A stretch of 64,000 bases of DNA, taken from NCBI RefSeq assembly GCF_023008585.1, contig NZ_CP095390.1:1240001-1304000 (forward strand). The letters run 5' to 3'. The notes beneath the pieces are model-generated. The model ran no database searches and had not been told where the DNA came from. It saw only the letters and a program-made list of their open reading frames with translations. A program made the translations under genes and the position numbers. This stretch comes from Natribaculum breve (GTDB lineage Archaea; Halobacteriota; Halobacteria; Halobacteriales; Natrialbaceae). Below are positions 27,577 to 36,322 of the stretch, piece after piece (positions within the stretch are counted from its first letter, which is position 1; each line of letters starts with the position of its first letter).

Positions 27577-28626
27577 TCAGCTCTCGTGGAGGGGACGCTG
27601 TGCCATCGTCGTCCGGAGGTCCTCGAGTCCCGACCGCGAGACGCCCGTCTCGAACTGCTGGAGCAGCGTGTACACCTCCGCACGCGACACTTTGACGTTC
27701 CCCGTCTCGACGACGTCCTCTGGACGCTCGCGCAGTTCGCGGAGCGTGCCGACCGCGAGCAGGTACGGAATCGCCCACGCAGAGAGCGTGTTGCCGCGGT
27801 GTTCGGGGAGCACCTCGAGGTAGCGCTGGGCGTCGTCGAGGTAGCTCTCGGCCCGGCCCGTGACCCGCCGGACGACGTTGGTCACGCCGCCGTGGTTGTC
27901 CTCGTCGACGACGCGGTCGACGTCGACGTCCTCCTCGGCGAGCCACTCGGCGGGCAGATAGACGTTGTTCTCCTCGCGGTAGTCGCTCTCGACGTCCTTG
28001 GCGATGTTGACGAGCTGGAGGAGCAACGCGAACGAGCGGGCGTTGTCCCGCAGTTCGCTCGCCCGATCGGGCGAGACGCCGCGAGCCACCAGACCCGTAA
28101 TGAGCGTCCCCACCGTTCCGGCGGCGTACCAGCAGTACTCCTCGAGTTCCTCGAGAGTCTGCAGGCGGAGGCCGCCTTCCTCCGCGTAGCGGTCGGTGAA
28201 CATCGCCATCCCGTCGACGAGTTCGCGGACGGGATCGCGCATGATCTCGCGGGGTTCGTCGTCGAGTGCCTCGAACGCGCGGAGGACCCGCGGCGTCTGG
28301 GCGACGACCTCCCAGTCGTCGTTTCGCTCCTCGGGGAGCCACGGCTCGACGTCGTCGACGAACGTCTCGACGGCGAGGGGATCATCGGGGTCGAGCAGTC
28401 TGTTGTACGTCGAGAGGAGTTCGGTCTGCGTCTCGGGCGGGATGTGGCCCGCGTCCTCGATCGTATCGGCGATTCGACAGAGGAGATATCCCAGACAGAT
28501 GTGTCTCGCCATGGGCTCCTCGAGTCGGTCGACCGTGATCGAGAAGGTCCGAGAGACGCCGTGAACCGCCTCGTAGCACCACTCCAGATCGGCGTTGATT
28601 GTGGATTCGGTCTGGCCCGTTGTCAT
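27577..28626 (-). CDS. Squalene/phytoene synthase-family protein, squalene synthase-like
   Basis: A 349-residue all-helical prenyl-head-to-head synthase. The first aspartate motif is CRIADTIED (about residues 51-58) and the second is LVNIAKDVESDY (about 204-215), both needed for Mg-diphosphate binding. The DTIED spacing and NIAKDVE spacing look closer to farnesyl-diphosphate farnesyltransferase than to CrtB. Haloarchaea make squalene and bacterioruberin; this gene likely serves the former. ATG 28626 is taken. Confidence 0.82.
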   Translation of the reverse strand: MTTGQTESTINADLEWCYEAVHGVSRTFSITVDRLEEPMARHICLGYLLCRIADTIEDAGHIPPETQTELLSTYNRLLDPDDPLAVETFVDDVEPWLPEERNDDWEVVAQTPRVLRAFEALDDEPREIMRDPVRELVDGMAMFTDRYAEEGGLRLQTLEELEEYCWYAAGTVGTLITGLVARGVSPDRASELRDNARSFALLLQLVNIAKDVESDYREENNVYLPAEWLAEEDVDVDRVVDEDNHGGVTNVVRRVTGRAESYLDDAQRYLEVLPEHRGNTLSAWAIPYLLAVGTLRELRERPEDVVETGNVKVSRAEVYTLLQQFETGVSRSGLEDLRTTMAQRPLHES

Positions 28627-28756
28627 CTACTATCACCCTGTTCGACCGCATCCCGGAAAAACACCGCGGTCCCGGTCGTCTCTTCGGCCGTGGCCACGAG
28701 ACACGTCACCGAACGTGATGATAACAGTAAAGAAGCGACCCACCGATGTCCCGCCT

Positions 28757-29899
28757 ATGGACTTTACGCTCTCCCCGGAACAGCAACAGATTCGCGACAT
28801 GGTCGCCGAGTTCGTCGACGAGGAGGTCGCCCCCGTCGCGGGCGAGATCGACCACGACGACGAGTTTCCGGCCGACCTCGTCGACGAGATGGCCGACCTC
28901 GGCCTGATGGGGATGCCCTTCCCCGAGGAGTACGGCGGGGCCGGTCTCGACTATCACTCCTACGCGATCGGACTCGAGGAGATTTCTCGCGGCTCGGGCG
29001 GACTGGGTACGATCGTCGCCGCCCACATCTCGCTTGCGGGGAACATGCTCTACGAGTTCGGCGACGAGGCCCAGAAAGAGGAGTACCTGACGCCGCTGGC
29101 GGAGGGACGCGACGTCGGCGCGTTCGCCCTCTCGGAGCCGGGAGCGGGCAGCGACGTGCCGGCGATGGACACGACGGCCGAGAAAGATGGCGACGAGTAC
29201 GTGATAAACGGCGGCAAACTCTGGATCTCGAACGGCTCGGTCGCCGACACGATCACCGTCTTCGCGAAGACCGATCCCGAGGCGGGCAACGAGGGCATCT
29301 CCTCTTTCGTCGTCCGCCCCGACGAGGACGACGGCTTCCACGTCGAGGGCACCGAAGAGAAACTCGGCGACAAGGGCTGTCCGACCGCCGAACTGCGCTT
29401 CGACGACCTCCGGATCCCCGCCGACCGGCTGATCGGCGACGAGGGCGACGGCTTCATTCAGGCGCTGAAGACCTTGAACGGCGGCCGCATCACGATCGCC
29501 GCCCGCAGCGTCGGGATCGCCCGCGCCGCCTTCGAGGAGGCCCGCGACTACGCCAACGAACGCGAGCAGTTCGGCCAGCCCATCGGCGAGTTCCAGGCGA
29601 TCAAACACAAACTCGCGGACATGGACACGAAGATCCAGGCCGCGAAACTCCTCATGCACAGGGCCGCCGACAACAAGATCCGCGGCGAGGACTACATCAA
29701 GGAGGCCGCCCAGGCGAAGCTCTACGCCTCCGAAGTGAGCCGCGAGGTCGCCAACGAGGGCATCCAGATCCACGGCGGCTACGGCTACACCAAGGACTTC
29801 CCCGCCGAGCGGTTCTACCGGGACGCCAAACTCAACGAGATCTACGAGGGCACGAGCGAAGTGCTCCGGAATACGATCGGTGACCAGTTGTTGAGGTGA
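28757..29899 (+). CDS. Acyl-CoA dehydrogenase
   Basis: A 380-residue FAD enzyme introducing the alpha-beta double bond in acyl-CoA. Visible are the N-terminal helix (MDFTLSPEQQQIRDMVAEFV), the FAD-contacting FALSEPGAGSD, and the catalytic Glu in YEGTSEVLRNTI (about residue 363). Full length. TAACAGTAAAG at about 28723-28733 is the best promoter-like box before ATG 28757. The chain-length class is not readable. Confidence 0.92.
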   Translation: MDFTLSPEQQQIRDMVAEFVDEEVAPVAGEIDHDDEFPADLVDEMADLGLMGMPFPEEYGGAGLDYHSYAIGLEEISRGSGGLGTIVAAHISLAGNMLYEFGDEAQKEEYLTPLAEGRDVGAFALSEPGAGSDVPAMDTTAEKDGDEYVINGGKLWISNGSVADTITVFAKTDPEAGNEGISSFVVRPDEDDGFHVEGTEEKLGDKGCPTAELRFDDLRIPADRLIGDEGDGFIQALKTLNGGRITIAARSVGIARAAFEEARDYANEREQFGQPIGEFQAIKHKLADMDTKIQAAKLLMHRAADNKIRGEDYIKEAAQAKLYASEVSREVANEGIQIHGGYGYTKDFPAERFYRDAKLNEIYEGTSEVLRNTIGDQLLR

Positions 29900-29947
29900 A
29901 CTGAACTGAACTGGACTGCGGAACTGAACTGCGTCTCGACCCGGCGC

Positions 29948-30223
29948 TCACTCCTCGAGACACGACCGCACCCACTCGCCGTGCTCGCGGACCTGCCGCT
30001 CGCCGGTATCGGTCAGCGAGTAGACGTCGTACAGCCCCTCCGTTCGTTTCTCGACGACTCCCGCGTCGACCAGTGCGGACAGCGAGCCGTAGAAGGACTT
30101 CGGCTCGAGACGGGCCTCGTAGCGGGACTCGAGAGCCGACTTCAGCTGCTGTCCGCGGAGTTCGCCCTCGGCCGCCAGCAGGAAACAGAGGTCGCGCCGC
30201 CGGCCGCTCTGGAGCCACGTCAT
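29948..30223 (-). CDS. PadR-like winged-helix transcriptional regulator
   Basis: A 91-residue winged helix: RRDLCFLLAAEGELRGQQLKSALESRY, then SFYGSLSALVDAGVVEKRTEGLY and a wing ending YSLTDTGERQVREHGEW. It matches the PadR/ArsR-like haloarchaeal pattern in which the wing is followed by a single dimer helix. It starts 31 bases after the stop of the metalloprotease gene, same strand, and may regulate it. Confidence 0.78.
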   Translation of the reverse strand: MTWLQSGRRRDLCFLLAAEGELRGQQLKSALESRYEARLEPKSFYGSLSALVDAGVVEKRTEGLYDVYSLTDTGERQVREHGEWVRSCLEE

Positions 30224-30254
30224 ACGAGGAGGTTCGTGCGGGCTGGGTCGAGCG

Positions 30255-31238
30255 TTACGGTTTCGTCCGGGCGAGCCGGCTCCGGAAGGCGGCGACAGCC
30301 GTCCACGCGAGGCCGCCGAGCGCCGACAGCCCGAGCAGTACCGGGAAACCGAGCTCGAACGACGCGCCGTAGCCCGTCGGGTCGAGTTCGTGCCGAAAGA
30401 GGAACCAGCCGCCGTCCGGATCGCCGAGGACGACGTCGCCGGAGCGGGTCGCCAGCGACGCGAGCACCGACGCGGCAAGCGTGAGCACGACGAAAACGAA
30501 CGTACCGGACGCGCCGTAGACGAACGTGCCGAGCGCGTCCTCGAGCGGCAGTCGGCGCGGTGGCCGGTCGGACGGCGATCCGTAGATGCCCAGTCCCTGC
30601 GTTCCGTCGGGGAGTTCGCCGACGCGAACACCCGAGGGGTAGCGAGCCAGGACGCCGGCCATCCAGAGGTCGCCGACGGAGCCGGCGGCGTTGGCCGCGA
30701 GGGGGACGAGCACCAGCGGAGAGCGAACGACGACTAGCGCGGCGAGGCCGACGGCGGTGATGATCGCACACGGTGCGAGCAAGACGGCGAGCATCTGGTT
30801 TCGCGTGTAGCCCGTCCCCTCGCTTCTCGTGTAGGCGAACGGCAGGACGAACCGCGAGACGCCGACGCCGTACGCCGGTCGACCGTCGTAGCGGGCCATG
30901 AACGCCCCGTGGAGTAGCTCGTGGGGGACGACCACGAGCACCAGCAGGCCGACGAAGAGCGTCGCCCCCGCGAGCACCTCGAGCGACGAGGCCGCGGCGA
31001 TCGTGATCGGCTCGAGCGGGTCGCCGGAGACCAGTTCGAGGACGACGCCGAACAGGTACGCGAACGCGAAGAATCCGGCCGTCGAGACGAGGTGCCACCT
31101 GATCGCGACCGGCCTCGTCAGTCGAAGCGACGCGAGCAACCGTCGGGTCTCGCTCGAGTCGTCGTCCTCGCGGGCCACGGTCACGAACGCAGTTGCGAAA
31201 CCAGAAAGAAAGCGATATCGATGTCGGTCTGGAGACAC
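30255..31238 (-). CDS. Membrane-embedded zincin-like metalloprotease (DUF3267 type)
   Basis: A 327-residue protein with about seven hydrophobic segments. The motif PHELLHGAFMA (about residues 106-116) fits HExxH, the zinc site of intramembrane or membrane-bound metalloproteases of the DUF3267 group. A probable third ligand region lies in the LLAPCAIITAVG segment. GTG 31238 is the only reasonable start. It precedes the PadR-like gene in one operon. Confidence 0.75.
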   Translation of the reverse strand: MSPDRHRYRFLSGFATAFVTVAREDDDSSETRRLLASLRLTRPVAIRWHLVSTAGFFAFAYLFGVVLELVSGDPLEPITIAAASSLEVLAGATLFVGLLVLVVVPHELLHGAFMARYDGRPAYGVGVSRFVLPFAYTRSEGTGYTRNQMLAVLLAPCAIITAVGLAALVVVRSPLVLVPLAANAAGSVGDLWMAGVLARYPSGVRVGELPDGTQGLGIYGSPSDRPPRRLPLEDALGTFVYGASGTFVFVVLTLAASVLASLATRSGDVVLGDPDGGWFLFRHELDPTGYGASFELGFPVLLGLSALGGLAWTAVAAFRSRLARTKP

Positions 31239-31295
31239 GAGTCACGAGGCGCGAACCGATAGCTTGGCCTTCGTCGGTTCCGCACTCACGGACGG

Positions 31296-31577
31296 ATGAG
31301 CGACACCGACAGCACTGCCGAGGACGGCGACGTCACCGCGAACTACACCGAGAGCGACACCGAGCGCCTCCTGACGTTCGAGCGGGGGGAGCGAACCGCA
31401 GCCGTCGCACAGAACCTCGACGGCTACGCCATGCTGAAAGTTCGCCCGACGCCGGACGGCGACGAACTCGAGCGCTACTACGGCTTCGACATGGCGCTCG
31501 ATCACGCCGCCGAGTTGCTCGGCGTCTCGCCACGCGACCTGCCGATCCCGGAGGCGGCCGAGGACATGGGCATGTAG
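31296..31577 (+). CDS. Small conserved haloarchaeal protein (DUF7111-like)
   Basis: A 93-residue acidic soluble protein with alternating strands (RLLTFERGERTAAVAQNLDG, then MLKVRPTPDGDELERYYGFD) and a C-terminal helix (ALDHAAELLGVSPRD). No known activity; looks like a single alpha/beta domain. It is divergent from the metalloprotease gene and convergent with the zinc-finger gene, so apparently monocistronic. Confidence 0.72.
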   Translation: MSDTDSTAEDGDVTANYTESDTERLLTFERGERTAAVAQNLDGYAMLKVRPTPDGDELERYYGFDMALDHAAELLGVSPRDLPIPEAAEDMGM

Positions 31578-31592
31578 GCCGGGGCCAGCGGC

Positions 31593-31892
31593 TCACGCGA
31601 CGAACGCGTAGACGAACAGCAGGCCGAAGTAGACCGCGATCAGCACGGCGACGAGTTGCCATCGAATCCGCCGGATCTCCGCACTCTCCTCGAGGTACGC
31701 CGCCTCGAACGCCTCGCGTTCGCCGTCGTCGAGACGGTCGTGGTGGTCGAATCCGAGGTGGAGCGTCCGCAGGCGCTCGTCGGGGAACGGCCGCTCGCAG
31801 TACGGACACGTGACTGGCGACTCGCCGTCGGGAACGGCCGTCTCTCGGCACACGGGCTCTGACGAGTTCGCGTCCACGCGAGCGAAGACCAC
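31593..31892 (-). CDS. Zinc-finger protein with C-terminal membrane anchor (DUF7410-like)
   Basis: A 99-residue protein. A C2H2-type finger is visible as CPYCERPF with HLGFDHHD (about residues 29-54); after an acidic helix, a single membrane helix closes the protein (VAVLIAVYFGLLFVYAFVA). Such tail-anchored finger proteins accompany haem copper oxidase genes in some haloarchaea, and the next gene is the heme O synthase. GTG 31892 is the only start seen. Confidence 0.7.
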   Translation of the reverse strand: MVFARVDANSSEPVCRETAVPDGESPVTCPYCERPFPDERLRTLHLGFDHHDRLDDGEREAFEAAYLEESAEIRRIRWQLVAVLIAVYFGLLFVYAFVA

Positions 31893-31993
31893 CTCGAGTC
31901 ACATCCGTCTTCCCCCGGCGACGAGAGTTGACGACTGGAGTACTGGAAGCGGGAATCCTAAGTAGACGTGGCCAAATTACCCACTAGATAGTC

Positions 31994-33418
31994 GTGGTAC
32001 CGGACGAGTTTCCGCGCCCCATCGGGACACGAACGCGCTTTTCGGGACTGCTCGCAGCGACCGCGATCGGGGTCTATCTGTTGCTCGTCATCGGTGCGAC
32101 GACGTCGCTCACCGACGCCGCCTCGGCCTGCTCGACCTGGCCGACGTGTCACGCGCCGGTCGACCCGTTAGACCAGACCCAGCTCGCCGTCGCGTGGGGC
32201 CACCGCCTGGCTGCCGTGCTCGTCGGCCTGCTCGTCGTCGCCTCGACGGCCGCCGCGTGGTTCGGCGACGCGACCGACCGGGTCCGCTACGCCCTGGCGT
32301 TCGGTACCGCCCTCTACGTGATTCAGGTCGGCGTCGGCGCAGTGACGGCGACGATGGGGCCCGCGGCGATCGTGCCCGGTCTCCACCTCGCGCTGGGCGT
32401 CGGCGTCTTCGCCGTCGTCGTCGGCGCGCTCGCGTGGGAGTTAGAGACCGCCACCGGCGGCGACGACGACGCGATCGACGTCTCGCCGGAACCGATCGAC
32501 GAGGCGGTGGATCCGGCACCCGAACGATCGCTCCCCTCGAGTCGACTCGCCCGGGCGAAGCTCACCGCAGCGGCCTACCTCGAGATGATGAAGCCGCGGC
32601 TGATGTGGCTGCTCTGTCTCGTCGCTGCGGCAGGGATGGCGCTCGCTGCCGCCGACTCGTCGCTCGACCCGTACACCGTCGCCGCCACACTCCTCGGGGG
32701 CGTACTCGCGATCGGTGCCTCGGGGACGTTCAACAACGTCCTCGAGCGCGACGTCGACCAGCAGATGTCCCGCACCGCGGATCGGCCGCTGGCGGTCGAC
32801 CTGGTCCCCGTCCGTAACGCGGTGCTCTTCGGACTCTTCCTCTCTGCGGCCTCGATGACGGTCTTCCTGACGATCAACGCGCTCGCCGCGGCGCTCGGCC
32901 TGGCCGCAATCCTGTTTTACAGCGTCGTCTACACGCTGTTGCTCAAACCCAACACCGTCCAGAACACGGTCATCGGCGGCTTCGCCGGTTCGCTGCCCGC
33001 GCTCATCGGCTGGGCTGCCGTAACGAACGAGATCGGCGCGCCCGCGCTCGCGCTGGCCGGCGTCATCTTCCTGTGGACGCCCGCACACTTCTACAACCTC
33101 GCACTCGCCTATCGCGAAGACTACGCCCGCGGCGGCTTCCCGATGATGCCCGTCGTGCGCGGCGAGACGGTGACCAGAAAACACATCCTCTACTACATCG
33201 GTGCGACCCTGATCGGGACGATCGCGCTCGCCTGGATCACCGACCTCGGCGCGCTGTACGCCGCGACCGTCGTCGTCTTCGGCGGCGTCTTCCTCTGGGC
33301 CGCCGTCCGACTCCACTTCGAACAGACGGAGTCTGCGGCCTTTCGGGCGTTCCACGCCTCCAACGCCTTCCTCGGTGCCGTCCTCGTCGCCGTCTTCGTC
33401 GACGCACTCGCGCTGTGA
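31994..33418 (+). CDS. ctaB: CtaA-like/CtaB fusion: heme O synthase
   Basis: A 474-residue fusion. Residues about 18-155 hold four helices resembling half of CtaA/Cox15 (heme A synthase), with a conserved WGHRLAA His region; an acidic linker of about 40 residues follows; residues about 190-474 are the UbiA-type heme O synthase (protoheme IX farnesyltransferase). The first prenyl-binding Asp motif is NNVLERDVDQQMSRTADR (about 245-262), and the second lies near YREDYARGGFPMMP. GTG 31994 is the start. Heme O feeds the terminal oxidases. Confidence 0.9.
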   Translation: MVPDEFPRPIGTRTRFSGLLAATAIGVYLLLVIGATTSLTDAASACSTWPTCHAPVDPLDQTQLAVAWGHRLAAVLVGLLVVASTAAAWFGDATDRVRYALAFGTALYVIQVGVGAVTATMGPAAIVPGLHLALGVGVFAVVVGALAWELETATGGDDDAIDVSPEPIDEAVDPAPERSLPSSRLARAKLTAAAYLEMMKPRLMWLLCLVAAAGMALAAADSSLDPYTVAATLLGGVLAIGASGTFNNVLERDVDQQMSRTADRPLAVDLVPVRNAVLFGLFLSAASMTVFLTINALAAALGLAAILFYSVVYTLLLKPNTVQNTVIGGFAGSLPALIGWAAVTNEIGAPALALAGVIFLWTPAHFYNLALAYREDYARGGFPMMPVVRGETVTRKHILYYIGATLIGTIALAWITDLGALYAATVVVFGGVFLWAAVRLHFEQTESAAFRAFHASNAFLGAVLVAVFVDALAL

Positions 33419-33426
33419 TACCGATT

Positions 33427-33490
33427 GCTGTGACTGGTTGCCGACGCAACCCAGGACGGTTCGCGGTTGCGGCGGTACAGACTCACAGCT
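33427..33490 (+). repeat. Imperfect palindromic repeat, family 2, copy 2
   Basis: About 64 bp. It starts 9 bases after the ctaB stop and reads GCTGTGACTGGTTGCCGACG in the ctaB direction, the same orientation relative to its upstream gene as copy 1. Two long blocks are shared with copy 1 (the CAACCAGTCACAG arm and the TACCGCCGCAACCGCGAACC arm), with a variable loop between. Confidence 0.85.
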
Positions 33491-33558
33491 ATCGTTGTGG
33501 GTGGTCACTGGATTCGTCTCTCGAACGAACCGACGTGGCCGTCGATCTTCCAGGTCGG

Positions 33559-33581
33559 ACACACCCCCGTCGCGAATGTAA
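33559..33581 (+). repeat. Origin-like 23-bp motif, copy 1
   Basis: Reads ACACACC, one variable base, CCGTCGCG, a purine, then ATGTAA. Here the variable positions are C and A. Followed by a G-rich run (GTGTGGGGGG), as initiator boxes in haloarchaeal origins often have. Origin role is inferred. Confidence 0.65.
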
Positions 33582-33612
33582 CTGCTCACGTGTGGGGGGC
33601 TAGGGACGTACA

Positions 33613-33635
33613 ACACACCACCGTCGCGGATGTAA
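33613..33635 (+). repeat. Origin-like 23-bp motif, copy 2
   Basis: Direct repeat of copy 1, 54 bases apart start to start, with variable positions A and G. Confidence 0.65.
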
Positions 33636-33703
33636 ATCCCGGCTTTCACGGCACCGTTCCCGGGAATCGTCCGGTTCCATCGACACCCTCCCCCTCGAGC
33701 CGA

Positions 33704-33726
33704 TTACATCCGCGACGGAGGTGTGT
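33704..33726 (-). repeat. Origin-like 23-bp motif, copy 3 (inverted)
   Basis: The same 23-bp motif on the opposite strand, with variable positions T and G, preceded on that strand by a G run. The inverted arrangement of two direct and one reverse copy matches the layout of initiator boxes around archaeal origins. Confidence 0.65.
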
Positions 33727-34025
33727 CCCCCACAGAAGAGCGCCGGGGGACCGGTCGTACGTTCCCGGACTCGAGTTCGGTCGCAGAAAATCGTACACAC
33801 CCGATCGCACTCGGGACGCTGTCGCCGTACGACGACAGCCGTCGAGACGTGACCGACGGCCGACCCACGTCGTCCGGCAGTATAAATCCGCGACTGCAGT
33901 CCGACCGCAGACGCCGCCCCGAGATCCAGCCATACGCCACAGCTAGTCGCTCTCTCCGGAACTTTACACACGCGAGCGACCTCCATAGCTTTATCTCAGC
34001 CGGATCCAAACACTGCCGTCAACGA

Positions 34026-35249
34026 ATGTCTCCGGATACTGACCGTGATCCGCTCTTTCAATACCACGATCCGATCTTCGCCGACGAACGATTACTCGAG
34101 ATCACTCATCTTCCCGAACCTGGCCGCATCGTCGGCCGTGACGACGAGATGCAAAGCGTCGCCGAAGCGCTCAACCCGGCAATTTTCGGCAGCCAGCCGT
34201 CGCATCTGTTCATCTTCGGAAAGACGGGGACGGGGAAGTCGCTCATCTCGAGATCGGTCACCCAGCGTGTCATACGGGAGGCCGAGCGCGACGGCGTCGA
34301 GGTGAAGTACGCGTTCATCGACTGCGGTGAACAAAACACCGAGGCGGCGATCGTGAAGACGATCGGCCAGATCGTCAACGAACCCGACCGGACCGGTATC
34401 ACGATCCCCGACCGGGGCCTCGGAACCGGCGACTACTACAAACGGCTCTGGCAGTGCGTCGACGCCTGTACCGACGTGACGATCGTCATCCTCGACGAGA
34501 TCGACATGCTCGAGGACGACGAAGTGTTGCGGAAGCTCTCGCGTGCCGGTGAGAATCGGCGGATCTCCGAGTCGAACATCGGGATCATCGGCATTTCGAA
34601 CAAGATCGATTACCCGGACCAGCTCTCAGAACGAGTGAAATCGAGCCTCTCGCGGGACGAACTCGTCTTTCCACCGTACGACGCAAACCAGCTGATCGAC
34701 ATCCTCGAGAAGCGCCGCGACGCGTTTCACGAGGGGTTGCTGACCGACGACGTCGTCCCGTTGACGTCGGCACTGGCCGCACAGGAACACGGCGACGCCC
34801 GGAAGGCGATCGACATTCTCCGGAACGCTGGCCGACTCGCGAAAAAACAAAACGACTCCCGCGTGACGGAGTCACACGTCCGCGACGCGAAAGAGAAGAC
34901 GGAAGCAGATCGGTTCTCCGAACTGATCGAGGGATCGCCACAGCAGGCGAAAGCGATCCTGTTCGCGCTGACGATTCTGACGGAGAACAGTTCGAGCGAC
35001 GAGTTTCCGACGAAAGTCATCTACAACCAGTACCAGCAGATCGTCACCCGCGTCGGCCTCGACCCGCTCTCCGAACGTCGCGTCCAGGAGATCCTCCAGG
35101 AGCAAAACTTCCTGAACGTGATCCAGTCCGAGCGGGAAGGCCGGGGCCGTGGAAAAGGTGCCCACGCCAAACACCGGCTCCTCGAGGACCCCGACATCGT
35201 CAAGAAGGTGTTGCTCAGGGATTCGCGGCTGTCGGGTCTCGGGAAGTGA
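34026..35249 (+). CDS. cdc6: Orc1/Cdc6-type replication initiator
   Basis: A 407-residue AAA+ ATPase with C-terminal winged helix. The Walker A is FGKTGTGKSLIS (about residues 65-76), Walker B is IVILDEIDML (about 152-161), and a sensor-1 Asn is in GISNKIDYP. The C-terminal part with DPLSERRVQEILQEQNFLN fits the DNA-binding winged helix. It is shorter than the main haloarchaeal Orc1 (over 500 residues), so it may belong to a secondary replicon-type origin. TATA-like GCTTTATCTC lies about 30 bases before ATG 34026. Confidence 0.92.
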   Translation: MSPDTDRDPLFQYHDPIFADERLLEITHLPEPGRIVGRDDEMQSVAEALNPAIFGSQPSHLFIFGKTGTGKSLISRSVTQRVIREAERDGVEVKYAFIDCGEQNTEAAIVKTIGQIVNEPDRTGITIPDRGLGTGDYYKRLWQCVDACTDVTIVILDEIDMLEDDEVLRKLSRAGENRRISESNIGIIGISNKIDYPDQLSERVKSSLSRDELVFPPYDANQLIDILEKRRDAFHEGLLTDDVVPLTSALAAQEHGDARKAIDILRNAGRLAKKQNDSRVTESHVRDAKEKTEADRFSELIEGSPQQAKAILFALTILTENSSSDEFPTKVIYNQYQQIVTRVGLDPLSERRVQEILQEQNFLNVIQSEREGRGRGKGAHAKHRLLEDPDIVKKVLLRDSRLSGLGK

Positions 35250-35252
35250 GCG

Positions 35253-36251
35253 TCACTCGTCGCCGGTGCGGGCCTCGTCGATGCGCGCGAACTGCTCGGC
35301 CGAGAGGTCGAGGTCGACCGCGTCGACGTTCTCCGCGAGCTGGTCGGGCGAGCGGGCACCCACGATCGGCACGCACGTAAATCGATCCTGTTCCATTAGC
35401 CAGCGAAGCGACACCTGTGCGGGCGTCGCCTCGAGTTCGTCGGCCACGTCCTCGACCGCCTCGAGGACGTCCCAGGCCCGGTCGGTCGCGTAGCGATCGC
35501 CGAACGTCTCGGTGAGGGTCGCCCGGGAGCCGTCGGGGGCCTCGACGGTACCGTCCGGAGCGCGGTCGTACTTGCCGGTCAGGAACCCGCCAGCCAGCGG
35601 CGAGTACGGGCAGACGGCCAGATCCTGGTCGGCACAGACGTCGAGGTAGTCGCCGACGGCGTCGTAGTGGGCGGCGTTGACCATCGGCTGGGTGACGTCG
35701 AATCGCTCGAAGTCGTGGACGTCGGACGTCCACAGCGCCTTCGTCAGCTTCCAAGCTGCCATGCTCGAGGCCCCGAGGTGGCGGACTTTCCCCTCGCGGA
35801 CGAGGTCGTTCAGCGTCGACAACGTCTCGCGGATCGGCGTGTCGTCGTCCCAGCGGTGGATGTAGTAGAGGTCGAGGTAGTCGGTGCCGAGTCGCTCGAG
35901 CGTGCCCTCGATCTGGGTTCGGATGTGCTTGCGACCGAGTCCCGAGTCGTTGGGGCCGGGTTCGCCCCAGCCGTCGAACGGGAAGTAGACCTTCGAGGCG
36001 ACGACGAACTCCTCGCGGTCCTGGTCTTCGAGCCACTCGCCGATCCACGTCTCGGCGGTGCCGTCGGGGTCGCCGTAGACGTTGGCCGTGTCGATGAAGT
36101 TGATACCGTGGTCTCGAGCGGCGTCGAGCAAGTCGTGTGCCTCGTCTTTCTCTGTCTCGACGACGTCGCCGTGTCGTTTGCCGAAGCGCCACGTTCCGAA
36201 GCAGAGCCGCGATACCGTCGTGCCGGTGTTGCCGAGGGAGACGTACTCCAT
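35253..36251 (-). CDS. Aldo/keto reductase
   Basis: A 332-residue AKR with the TIM-barrel pattern. The catalytic Tyr is in FIDTANVYGDPDGTAE (about residue 59), the Lys in FVVASKVYF, and the His in LYYIHRWDDDT. The C-terminal cofactor segment (PIVGARSPDQLAENV) indicates NADPH use. The YghZ/AKR11-like subgroup is likely, but the substrate is unknown. ATG 36251 is clear. Confidence 0.88.
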   Translation of the reverse strand: MEYVSLGNTGTTVSRLCFGTWRFGKRHGDVVETEKDEAHDLLDAARDHGINFIDTANVYGDPDGTAETWIGEWLEDQDREEFVVASKVYFPFDGWGEPGPNDSGLGRKHIRTQIEGTLERLGTDYLDLYYIHRWDDDTPIRETLSTLNDLVREGKVRHLGASSMAAWKLTKALWTSDVHDFERFDVTQPMVNAAHYDAVGDYLDVCADQDLAVCPYSPLAGGFLTGKYDRAPDGTVEAPDGSRATLTETFGDRYATDRAWDVLEAVEDVADELEATPAQVSLRWLMEQDRFTCVPIVGARSPDQLAENVDAVDLDLSAEQFARIDEARTGDE

Positions 36252-36322
36252 GTCCGCGGGTTCTCCCGGGAGCGACAAAACGGGTCGGGATGCGGCGAGA
36301 CGGTCGGGAGCGCGTGATCGGA

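Larger units (their letters stand above)
33419..34025. other. Candidate replication origin region upstream of cdc6
   Basis: A 607-base gene-free stretch after ctaB. It holds the family-2 palindrome, three copies of a 23-bp motif (two direct, one inverted), a TCCGGCAGTATAAATCC string related to the ends of the 78-bp repeats, and the cdc6 TATA box near 33988-33995. Archaeal origins typically lie next to cdc6 genes with repeated initiator boxes, so this is the best origin candidate in the window. Confidence 0.6.
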
